Assembly (NCBI GenBank): GCA_034419095.1
Contig: DAOULQ010000121.1
Coordinates: forward strand, 1 to 11,046
Length of the DNA: 11,046 nucleotides
From: UBA7937 sp034419095
GTDB taxonomy: Bacteria > Chloroflexota > Anaerolineae > UBA7937
Direction of reading: 5' to 3'
A program made the position numbers and the translations under genes. The notes under the pieces are model-generated. The model did not search any database. It worked only from the letters and a program-made list of their open reading frames with translations, and had not been told where the DNA came from. This document shows, piece by piece, positions 1 to 6,392 of this stretch. How positions within the stretch are numbered: the stretch's first letter is position 1; each line of letters opens with the position of its first letter.

Positions 1-69
1 GGTCTACTGGCAATGATGGGAAGAGGAAGAGGGCCTAACTACAATTTGCTCATCCTTAGGGAGGGAGCC

Positions 70-98
70 TTGAATGAAGGCGCCAGGTGTCATATAAT
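70..98 (+). promoter_or_regulatory. sigma70-type promoter of the LuxR-Kelch gene
   Basis: A TTGAAT box at 70-75 (4 of 6 to TTGACA) and a perfect TATAAT at 93-98 are separated by exactly 17 nt, the optimal housekeeping-sigma spacing. Transcription would start near 105, giving a leader of about 30 nt before the ATG at 135. The rest of 1-134 shows no convincing gene. The -10 region lies inside a 22-nt stretch (83-104) that recurs, with three mismatches, ahead of the family 2 glycosyltransferase gene on the other strand. Confidence 0.75.
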
Positions 99-134
99 CT
101 TGAGCGTAGGGCCAAAGGGGGTAAAGAGAAGTAG

Positions 135-1388
135 ATGGTCCAAAAGGGAGAACCCCTCTCTTCTCGCGAGTTGGAGATCGCGGAATTGGTAGTCACAGGT
201 GCTACCAATCTCGAGATAGCGCGGAAGTTGTCTATAAGCATCAACACGGTCAAAACCCATCTTGCTAACATCTTCGCTAAACTCGATGTACAATCCCGTA
301 CTGAACTGGCTATGCGAGCCGTAGAAGAGGGGTGGGTGGACACCGGGCAAAGGGTGGAGGGGCTGGGGAGAGGCGGTCCTCTCTCGAAGTGGACTCTGGC
401 AGCCCTCTTTGGGCTGGCCTTGATCCTGATCTTCCTCCTGGCGTTGCCCCAAGTGCGCGCTCCTGCCAGGGAGACGTCCCTATCCCCCTTAGAGGCCGAC
501 CGATGGTCCGATTTGGCCCCTATGCCCACGGCCAGGTCCCGGCTGGCGGTGGTGGCCCATGAGGGGCTGATCTACGCCATCGGTGGCGAAACGGTGGGGG
601 GTGTAACAGAGTTCCTGGAGATTTATGACCGCACCGGAGATAAGTGGCATAGGGGAGCCTCCAAGCCCACACCGGTGAGGGGTATCTCGGCGGTGGTCTT
701 GCAGGGCAAGATCTATGTGCCTGGTGGTTGCACCGGGTCAGGTGAACCCCTCTCCATTGTGGAAGTCTATGACCCACGTTCGGATGGCTGGGAGGCCGCG
801 GCCTCCTTGCCCGAGCCTCTCTGCGGCTATGCTCTCGCCGCCTTGGAGGGAAGGCTATACCTCTTTGGCGGTTGGAACGGGGGTTCCTATTCGGCGATGG
901 TCTACCGATACGACCCCCATGCCGACACCTGGCAACCCGGAACGTCCCTTCCCAGCCCCCGAGGCTATTCCGCCGCCGCCGCGTTGGGAAGTAGCATCTA
1001 TTTGGTGGGTGGCTATGATGGGGAGCGGTCCTTAAGCGCCTTGGAGGTGTATGACCCTGCCCTAGAGGGTGAAGGGAAATCCCCCTGGAGGTCTGGGATG
1101 TCCATGTCGGTCGGTCGGGCCGGGCTGGGGGCAGCCGCGCTAGGGGGCAGCCTATATGTCATCGGGGGGGGATGGGATCAACCCATCGGGTATAGCGAGT
1201 GGTACGATCTTCAAGAGGGTACCTGGATCCGTTTTGAGAGCCCAACATCCGAGCCGTGGCGACAGGGAGGTGTGGCCTCCATGGATACGAGGCTATATCT
1301 TATCGGGGGGTGGGACGGCGACTATCTAGATAAAACCCAGGTATATCAAGCCCTCTACCGGATCTTCATCCCGGCCGTAGAGTTGTAA
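135..1388 (+). CDS. membrane-tethered LuxR-type HTH regulator with extracytoplasmic Kelch domain
   Basis: This 417-residue protein combines three parts. Residues about 6-68 are a GerE/LuxR-type DNA-binding domain with the family signature (NLEIARKLSISINTVKTHL, then AKLDV). Residues about 86-105 form one hydrophobic helix (WTLAALFGLALILIFLLAL). Residues about 124-417 carry six Kelch-like units, each with a GG doublet after hydrophobic residues (near 150, 197, 245, 292, 345 and 391) and conserved Y-D and W positions, which fits a six-bladed propeller. There is no receiver domain. The likely topology is HTH inside and propeller outside. The start is firm, because an in-frame TAG sits directly before the ATG. 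A purine-rich AAAGGGGG at 114-121 is a rather distant ribosome site. The HTH is N-terminal, whereas in most LuxR-family regulators it is C-terminal. Family knowledge supports DNA binding; the ligand and target genes are unknown. It is convergent with the glycan cluster. Confidence 0.88.
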   Translation: MVQKGEPLSSRELEIAELVVTGATNLEIARKLSISINTVKTHLANIFAKLDVQSRTELAMRAVEEGWVDTGQRVEGLGRGGPLSKWTLAALFGLALILIFLLALPQVRAPARETSLSPLEADRWSDLAPMPTARSRLAVVAHEGLIYAIGGETVGGVTEFLEIYDRTGDKWHRGASKPTPVRGISAVVLQGKIYVPGGCTGSGEPLSIVEVYDPRSDGWEAAASLPEPLCGYALAALEGRLYLFGGWNGGSYSAMVYRYDPHADTWQPGTSLPSPRGYSAAAALGSSIYLVGGYDGERSLSALEVYDPALEGEGKSPWRSGMSMSVGRAGLGAAALGGSLYVIGGGWDQPIGYSEWYDLQEGTWIRFESPTSEPWRQGGVASMDTRLYLIGGWDGDYLDKTQVYQALYRIFIPAVEL

Positions 1389-1468
1389 GATATCTCTTCC
1401 TTGCCGTAGCGCTGACCATAACCCAGATGTCCCATTTGCCTATGTAGGAGGTGTCTACGGGATAGGAC

Positions 1469-1499
1469 AAAAGAGGAACTCGCAAACTGCGAGTTCCTC
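1469..1499 (-). terminator. Rho-independent terminator of the minus-strand cluster
   Basis: A perfect 12-bp stem (1473-1484 with 1488-1499) closes a 3-nt loop. On the minus strand it is followed immediately by TTTT (1472-1469) and begins 23 nt after the stop codon of the repeat protein. On the plus strand the hairpin is followed by CCTCATG with no T run, so it should be a poor intrinsic terminator for the convergent Kelch gene. The rest of 1389-1522 shows nothing else. Confidence 0.85.
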
Positions 1500-1522
1500 C
1501 TCATGTCTGATGCTACTTAAAC

Positions 1523-2866
1523 TTATTGGTTGAAGCCGTTGTAGCTCATCGACCAGTCGCCGGTACCCGCAGCCTGCCCGGGCGGGTTCGTCTCGTTGAC
1601 GATGGCCGCAATGGGCACACCACCGCTGCTGGTGAGGGTGACGGAACCCCGGTAGCCGCTGGGCAGGAAGGTTTCCCCAGGTTGATAGACCTCGGTGGAG
1701 GCTCCTGCTGCCAACGAAGGCAGGTTGTAGCAGGCGTAGCCACCCGAGTAGCAGACCCTGACCACCGTGCTGGCCGAGCCAACATTTTGTACGGTGAAGG
1801 AGGTGTCCCAGTCATAGTAGTCTTTCATGGCTGTGGGCAGACCCACTGTCGTCGATCCGCCTGCGAATGCGCTGTAGGTCTGGGCTTGATTGGCAGAGTT
1901 AGCCGCATTGACCACAGCCACGATGTCCGCAGATGTCGAAGTGATGGTAGCCGCGAAGATAGAAGCGTGAGCGGGCGTGTCAGGCATGTAGATTAGGCGG
2001 GATTGCCCCGGGCCTAGGGTATAGGTCTCGTTGGCCACAGTATCGGAATAATCTACAGTGACCGTGGTTGACCCAGAGCCCACATTCTGGATGTTGAGAC
2101 TGGCATTCCAAGTATAGTAGTTGTCATATAGGGCTGGCACGTAGAGGGTGGTTGCTCCAGAGACGAATCCGTTGTACGACTGCGTTAACCCTCCATCGGC
2201 TGTCTGGTTGTCGGTAGCGACGATGGATTGGGAGCTCGAGGTGATGATCGCTGACCCGTTGAAGCCCGTGGGCAAACCAGACGGCGCAGCGGTCTCTAGA
2301 TCGAAGTGGACAGAGGCGTTCGCGGCAACATTGTTCGCCTGACTGGTGGCAACCAACGTGGCTCCAGAGTAATAACTAACGGTGATGTTGGTCGCGCCTG
2401 AACCTATATTCTGCACCGAGATGAGGCTGTTCCAGTTGTAATACTCGTAGACCACCGCTGGGAGGTAAACCGTAGTGCTCCCTGACGAGACCCCCGAGTA
2501 ACTACCGTTGTAGAAGGTAGTCCCTGCCTGGCCGATGAGGTTGGCGATGGCTACCACTAGCTGATCTGAGGAGATGACCACCGAGTATCGGCCGTCGGCT
2601 AGCCCTGGTATGCCAGGCAGATATACCTCAAAAGACGCCCCACTGGCTAGCGTAAAGGGGTTGGATTTCCCGCTGTTCAGGGGGTTGGGGGTAGTCTTGG
2701 TGCCATTCGCGTCATAGAAATCGATCTGTACGGTTGCGGTGCTTGTGCTCAGGTTCTGCACCGTGAAACTGGCGTTATCGGTAGTCCCCAATTGTCCAAA
2801 CGCATTCGGTACAATGAGGAGTACCGCCAGGAGGGCTAACGATATCGCTACCTTGCACTTCTTCAT
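1523..2866 (-). CDS. secreted four-repeat surface protein, function unknown
   Basis: The 447-residue product has a signal peptide (MKKCK, hydrophobic stretch to about 20, probable cleavage after NAFG at 24). It then has four related units of roughly 100-110 residues, starting near 30, 130, 238 and 338. Units 2-4 begin with 'TT(V/L)..P', then Tyr-rich and W(N/D) residues, then a (V/I)QN(I/V)GS core followed by V.Y; the units close with an SYNGF-like segment. Composition is rich in Ser, Thr, Gly and Asn, with 11 N-x-S/T sequons and almost no charge, suggesting stacked beta domains. Only the last unit has a close Cys pair (372 and 379). No C-terminal anchor or sorting signal is visible. The ATG at 2866 is chosen over an upstream TTG at 2950 because it has a strong Shine-Dalgarno, starts exactly at the signal peptide, and the longer start would lie on the promoter. 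It sits last in the cluster with its own promoter. I do not recognise a named family. Confidence 0.85.
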   Translation of the reverse strand: MKKCKVAISLALLAVLLIVPNAFGQLGTTDNASFTVQNLSTSTATVQIDFYDANGTKTTPNPLNSGKSNPFTLASGASFEVYLPGIPGLADGRYSVVISSDQLVVAIANLIGQAGTTFYNGSYSGVSSGSTTVYLPAVVYEYYNWNSLISVQNIGSGATNITVSYYSGATLVATSQANNVAANASVHFDLETAAPSGLPTGFNGSAIITSSSQSIVATDNQTADGGLTQSYNGFVSGATTLYVPALYDNYYTWNASLNIQNVGSGSTTVTVDYSDTVANETYTLGPGQSRLIYMPDTPAHASIFAATITSTSADIVAVVNAANSANQAQTYSAFAGGSTTVGLPTAMKDYYDWDTSFTVQNVGSASTVVRVCYSGGYACYNLPSLAAGASTEVYQPGETFLPSGYRGSVTLTSSGGVPIAAIVNETNPPGQAAGTGDWSMSYNGFNQ

Positions 2867-2873
2867 CTCTATG

Positions 2874-2880
2874 CCTCCCT
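2874..2880 (-). promoter_or_regulatory. strong ribosome binding site of the repeat protein
   Basis: AGGGAGG on the minus strand lies 7 nt before the ATG at 2866. It is among the best Shine-Dalgarno sequences in the window and settles the start at the signal peptide. It also fits high expression. Confidence 0.8.
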
Positions 2881-2921
2881 TGTTGGGCGAGATATAGATA
2901 CACCTTGCCTGACTTTTATTT

Positions 2922-2950
2922 ATTTTAACCGGGAGAGAGGCGGAAGTCAA
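2922..2950 (-). promoter_or_regulatory. sigma70-type promoter of the repeat protein
   Basis: On the minus strand, TTGACT (2950-2945, 5 of 6 to consensus) and TAAAAT (2927-2922, 5 of 6) are separated by exactly 17 nt. The -35 box begins on the base right after the TGA stop of the upstream gene. Transcription would start near 2915, giving a leader of about 50 nt before the ATG at 2866. This would let the repeat protein be made independently of the glycosyltransferase genes. Confidence 0.75.
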
Positions 2951-2968
2951 TCACCCTTTTGGGTGATT
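2949..2968 (-). repeat. perfect 8-bp hairpin over the stop codon of the upstream gene
   Basis: AATCACCC and GGGTGATT pair perfectly around an AAAA loop on the minus strand. The stem includes the last codons and the stop of the LPG_synthase_TM-like gene, and its 3' base pairs overlap the first two bases of the -35 box of the next promoter. No T run follows it on either strand, so it is not a standard intrinsic terminator. It may protect or define the 3' end of the upstream mRNA, or slow read-through. Confidence 0.5.
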
Positions 2969-3967
2969 CTCAACATTATTCAGCCCATCATGGCTAGAAA
3001 GGGAGCCCTTTGTCTCTTGGATCGCCATAGGGGGAGAGAAGATACCCCTCACGCCTCCCCCCAAAAGGATGATGAAGAGAACGACCCAGAGCGCTTCGGT
3101 AACCATGATCACAACCCGCGATAGCAAGGAGATGGCGATGGCGACGGGGAGGGGAACGTAGAAGGCCAAAAGAACGCTCATGGTGACTTCTCGTCCTCCT
3201 GATCCTCCCAGGAAGGCGAACAAGAAACTTGCCACTCCTGAAGCGGCCCAGATCCCGATCATGGCGGTAAGGGGCTCTACCCGGTAGATGGCGTTTGCGA
3301 GTAGGTACAGAAGCAACCCCCCTCCTAGCCAGGCGATGCCATAGACCACCAGAAACAACGTTATCTCCAGGTGGGTGAGACGAGGGATCACCTTGTCCGG
3401 AAGTGTGGTGAAGAATCTGAGAGTTCTCTCCAGGACTCGAGGGAGGAGTAGGATGGTCAAGGAGATAAGCAGAGCGGGAATAAGGGGGGACGGCTTACCA
3501 CCCAACGTCAGGGCGCCGAGGGATGGAATGGATAGTAGGGCGAGCGTCAGCCCGGAAACCGTGAGTAAAACGGTTTCAAGAACCGTGGCCAGGATGGTGA
3601 TAGAAGACGGGACCCCCTTTTCTCTATACAAGAGTGACCTTCCGGCCACATACCAAACTAGCCCTGGGATGTAGCGGGGCAGGGTAGAATAGCAGTAGAT
3701 CTGGGCATTGACTCTGAAATCTGTCCCTCTAGCGAAATGGCTCATGATGCGGTGCCAGCCATAAAGGCTAGGCAAGAAGCCGGCAGGAAAGAGGGCCAAG
3801 GCGAGAAAGAGGAAACGGAAATCGGCTCTCCATTCGTACTGCCCCAGTTTGTTCCAATTCGTGTACAGCCCATATCCCCAGAAAAGGAGCGTGAGCGCTA
3901 CCATGGCCAGAGCGAGTAGCGATTTCCAGGAGAGGCGTTCTCTCAGGTGGGCGAAAGCCTTGGTCAT
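2951..3967 (-). CDS. LPG_synthase_TM/AglD-type polytopic membrane protein (UPF0104-like)
   Basis: This 338-residue integral membrane protein has about eight hydrophobic segments. The hallmark segment LPRYIPGLVWYVAGR (96-110), followed by a short basic loop, and the glycine-rich GGSGGRE (254-260) late in the protein match the family of the lysylphosphatidylglycerol synthase membrane region. The catalytic soluble domain of lysyl-PG synthase (MprF) is absent. Stand-alone members commonly sit in glycan clusters and are suspected to move or handle lipid-linked intermediates, but the activity is not established. Its ATG overlaps the previous stop by 4 nt (3964-3967) with no Shine-Dalgarno, so translation probably depends on coupling. 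The last 28 residues are hydrophilic and end at the hairpin at 2949-2968. A flippase-like role here is inference. Confidence 0.82.
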   Translation of the reverse strand: MTKAFAHLRERLSWKSLLALAMVALTLLFWGYGLYTNWNKLGQYEWRADFRFLFLALALFPAGFLPSLYGWHRIMSHFARGTDFRVNAQIYCYSTLPRYIPGLVWYVAGRSLLYREKGVPSSITILATVLETVLLTVSGLTLALLSIPSLGALTLGGKPSPLIPALLISLTILLLPRVLERTLRFFTTLPDKVIPRLTHLEITLFLVVYGIAWLGGGLLLYLLANAIYRVEPLTAMIGIWAASGVASFLFAFLGGSGGREVTMSVLLAFYVPLPVAIAISLLSRVVIMVTEALWVVLFIILLGGGVRGIFSPPMAIQETKGSLSSHDGLNNVENHPKG

Positions 3968-5460
3968 TGTCTATTCACGCAACTCTTTTGCGTCCCCTCG
4001 GTGGTCAGATCGTATAATCGCAAATCGAGCCCGAAGAATTTGGGCACAGGCAGCTGTGTCGCCCTTCGATCTAACCAAGCCGGGATCAAACCCTGCGGGT
4101 CCCAAAATTCCGGGGCATATTGGATCAGCCAAAGTCGGCAGTGCTGTTGAGCCAAACGACTGAGCCTCTGATCGATGACTTCGGGCGTCGTGGGCTGGCC
4201 ATCGAAGCCCCCCCGATATAGATCGTAGGGGTGGGGATAACCATCCTCCGGAAGGCCGCTCGTAAGGTAGTAGTCTAGGGTCAAAGCGCCCGCCGCGGCG
4301 TTCAGGAAAATAGCGTCTCCCGGCTGCGCGTGAGCATCGATGTAGCCTGCTACTTCACGCCACTCCTGTTTCGGTGAAATGAAATAGTATCGATGCAGGG
4401 ACGGCAACGTGATAGAGAGGAGAACTAGGAAGGAGAGCGCTTGGACTGAGGTTCTCATCCCAGAGGTAGAAAGAGCGAGAAGCAGAAGAAGAGGCGCGAG
4501 GACAATTAAGAACTGCTTCTCCTGATAAAGGGGGTACCGGGTGGAAAGGGCGACAATGGTTATGGAAGGGATAGCAAACCAGGAGGCTACGAAAAGGCCT
4601 TTGTCTCGCCACTCTCGAAGCGCCATAAGAAAGCCGGTTGCTAGAAGAAGGCTACCCGCTGTGATCGCTACCAGGACTATCTGGGATCTAGAAGGGCCTT
4701 GCAGGCCGAATATCAGGTAGCAGAGAGTGTTTCGGATGGATGTGAGCGTTGGACTGGGGATCCAAGATAGGTGGTGTTGTGTAACCTGGAATATCAGTGT
4801 AGGCATCCAAGGGAGGAAGCCTAAGAGAAGGGCTCCTTGAGCCAACAACCATTTGCCAGTCAGTTCCCTTCGCCTTTGGCGAAGGGAACCCATCAGCACA
4901 AAGAGGTTCTGGAAGACGAGGATGAATAGCGAGAAGTAATGAGTGTACAGGGCGACCAAAGTGGTGAATAGATACCCAAGCCACAAGCGTTTAGATGGCC
5001 CCTCCACAAGGTGCCAAACGAGGAGTGTAGAGGCTAGGGTCGAGAGGGAGAGAAGGATGTACATGCGCGCCTCTTGCGAGTATTGAATGTGAACCGGAGA
5101 GATGACTAGGAGGAAAGTGGCCCCCAAAGCGACACGTGCCGAGAAGATGGAAGAGGCGATCCGATAGAGGAGCGGGATGGCGGCTAGGCCGAGGACAGCG
5201 GAAAGAAGCCGGATGACGAACATGCTGCGCCCCAATACCATCCAGTAGTGAAGCAGGATATAGTATAGAGGTGGGTGTTGATCCATCGCCGTGCCCATGA
5301 CGATCTCTTCGATGTCCTGGGAGGCGAGGAAAACAGAAAAACCCTCGTCCACCCAGAAACTGTTACGAGTGATCTGGAAGAGGCGCAAGGCCCAGCCCAG
5401 GAGCAAAAAGGCGAGGATGAGGTAAGGAGACCCCTTGATTCTGGGGGGGTTTTCTTTCAT
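3964..5460 (-). CDS. family 39-type (PMT/ArnT-like) membrane glycosyltransferase
   Basis: The product has 498 residues. Residues to about 351 are polytopic, with some ten hydrophobic helices, and about 356-498 form a soluble domain. The first outside loop has the GT-C signature WVDEG (36-40), with Asp38 as candidate catalytic acid, then DQHPP (60-64). QYSQEARMY (126-134) and a late YPLYQEKQF segment (308-316) are also typical. Relatives use polyprenyl-phosphate sugars and transfer them to lipid, glycan or protein acceptors on the outer face; the substrate cannot be told. The soluble tail (EWREVAGYIDAHAQPGDAIF onward) resembles the C-terminal domain of many bacterial family 39 proteins. The start overlaps the preceding stop by 4 nt and has GGAGG 7 nt upstream (5468-5472), mostly in the loop of a small 6-bp hairpin (5463-5478). 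An unusually perfect hairpin lies within the gene at 4863-4889. Confidence 0.85.
   Translation of the reverse strand: MKENPPRIKGSPYLILAFLLLGWALRLFQITRNSFWVDEGFSVFLASQDIEEIVMGTAMDQHPPLYYILLHYWMVLGRSMFVIRLLSAVLGLAAIPLLYRIASSIFSARVALGATFLLVISPVHIQYSQEARMYILLSLSTLASTLLVWHLVEGPSKRLWLGYLFTTLVALYTHYFSLFILVFQNLFVLMGSLRQRRRELTGKWLLAQGALLLGFLPWMPTLIFQVTQHHLSWIPSPTLTSIRNTLCYLIFGLQGPSRSQIVLVAITAGSLLLATGFLMALREWRDKGLFVASWFAIPSITIVALSTRYPLYQEKQFLIVLAPLLLLLALSTSGMRTSVQALSFLVLLSITLPSLHRYYFISPKQEWREVAGYIDAHAQPGDAIFLNAAAGALTLDYYLTSGLPEDGYPHPYDLYRGGFDGQPTTPEVIDQRLSRLAQQHCRLWLIQYAPEFWDPQGLIPAWLDRRATQLPVPKFFGLDLRLYDLTTEGTQKSCVNRQ
4863..4889 (-). repeat. perfect 12-bp inverted repeat inside the family 39 gene
   Basis: GTTCCCTTCGCC and its exact complement flank a 3-nt loop (TTT on the plus strand, AAA on the minus strand). 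The element encodes the basic loop SLRQRRREL (about residues 191-199) between two membrane helices. No T run follows on either strand. Its geometry, a 12-bp stem with a 3-nt loop, equals that of the terminator at 1473-1499, but the stem sequences differ. Confidence 0.7.
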
Positions 5461-6392
5461 GGAAAGGCCTCCGCCTTTTTGCAGAAATAGACCATGACGG
5501 GCCCCCGGTTCAAGATATAAGAGGTGCGGAAATATGGCCAGAGGAGGTAGCGTAACAGTCGCTGGCTGGAGAGCAAAAGGAGGATCTCCCGCGCTTTGTT
5601 GGGCTCCACTCTTTCCTCAAGGTAGAAACGGAGACTTAGATAGAAGGCGCCGTAACCACCGTAGAAACAACTTCTATCATAGGCGATGAAGCCAGCATTA
5701 GACAAGAGGGCCTTCAAAACATCTGAGTCAAAGGCGTAGAGGTGGCGGGGGGCATCCCAACCGATCCAATAGCGGCCGAAGAGAGCAGCGTCGAAACTGG
5801 CCAAGTGAGGCACGCCCAAGACCATCAGACCATCCGGGCTCAGGATCCTATGGATCTGGGACAGGCTGGATAGAGGGGTGTGGAGATGCTCTAGGACATC
5901 CCACAGTGTGACCACATCGAAATATGCGTCTGGGAATGAAGCCTCCTCCAATAGCCCATGAGAGATCTTCTCCCCCAGCCGTCGTTGAGCCTCTTGGGCA
6001 GCCGACCTCATCGGTTCCACACCATAGACCTCCCACCCCTCTCTCCTCATGGTGACCAGGAAATCACCGGTGGCACACCCGACGTCTAGGAGCCTGCCTT
6101 TGTTGAGGCCACAGCGGGCCATCACCGCCCGGCACCGTTTGACCATCCGATACCGCGCTCCCAATCGAAAGAGGATGTTCTCTTTCTCAGCGATAAAGCC
6201 CTCATATCTATCTGGATAATATGACTCCATTAGGCTCTGGATAGGCCTGGGGTTGAGATAGATCAGCCCGCAATGGCGACACCGGACATATCGAAAGGTT
6301 GCAGGGCTGGTGTGCAACCTATCCCCTCTTTCCAGAAAATCTTCTTCATCTCGCTGCCCGCAAAGCGCACAATCCACTTCTTCCATAATCAT
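5457..6392 (-). CDS. class I SAM methyltransferase with N-terminal zinc ribbon
   Basis: The 311-residue protein begins with two Cys pairs, C8-x2-C11 and C38-x2-C41 (RCRHCGLIYLNPRP), a probable zinc ribbon. A Rossmann methyltransferase domain follows: LLDVGCATGD (101-110) is SAM motif I, Glu126 in YGVEP is the expected ribose-binding acid, and WDVLEHLHTP (164-173) is the motif IV region of the Methyltransf_11/23 families. This architecture is common in O-antigen, capsule and nucleotide-sugar clusters, where such enzymes methylate sugars or glycan ends; the acceptor is not predictable. The C-terminal region (about 245-311) is basic and aromatic. The ATG at 6392 overlaps the preceding TAA by one base. 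An ATG two codons later is possible but has worse ribosome-site spacing. It overlaps the family 39 gene by 4 nt. Confidence 0.87.
   Translation of the reverse strand: MIMEEVDCALCGQRDEEDFLERGDRLHTSPATFRYVRCRHCGLIYLNPRPIQSLMESYYPDRYEGFIAEKENILFRLGARYRMVKRCRAVMARCGLNKGRLLDVGCATGDFLVTMRREGWEVYGVEPMRSAAQEAQRRLGEKISHGLLEEASFPDAYFDVVTLWDVLEHLHTPLSSLSQIHRILSPDGLMVLGVPHLASFDAALFGRYWIGWDAPRHLYAFDSDVLKALLSNAGFIAYDRSCFYGGYGAFYLSLRFYLEERVEPNKAREILLLLSSQRLLRYLLWPYFRTSYILNRGPVMVYFCKKAEAFP

Noticed and set aside
1..190. Plus-strand frame 1 is open from the window edge to about 190
   Set aside because: About 60 codons with no recognisable protein features. It runs through a clear promoter and into the LuxR HTH gene in another frame, so chance openness is the simpler reading.
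56..529. Minus-strand reading frames opposite the start of the Kelch gene
   Set aside because: They are antisense to a well-supported HTH/TM coding sequence, and their translations show no family features.
2867..2950. Upstream TTG start adding 28 residues to the repeat protein
   Set aside because: The added residues would precede a clear signal peptide and cover the promoter; the ATG at 2866 has an ideal Shine-Dalgarno.
2949..2968. Hairpin considered as an intrinsic terminator
   Set aside because: No T run follows the stem on either strand.
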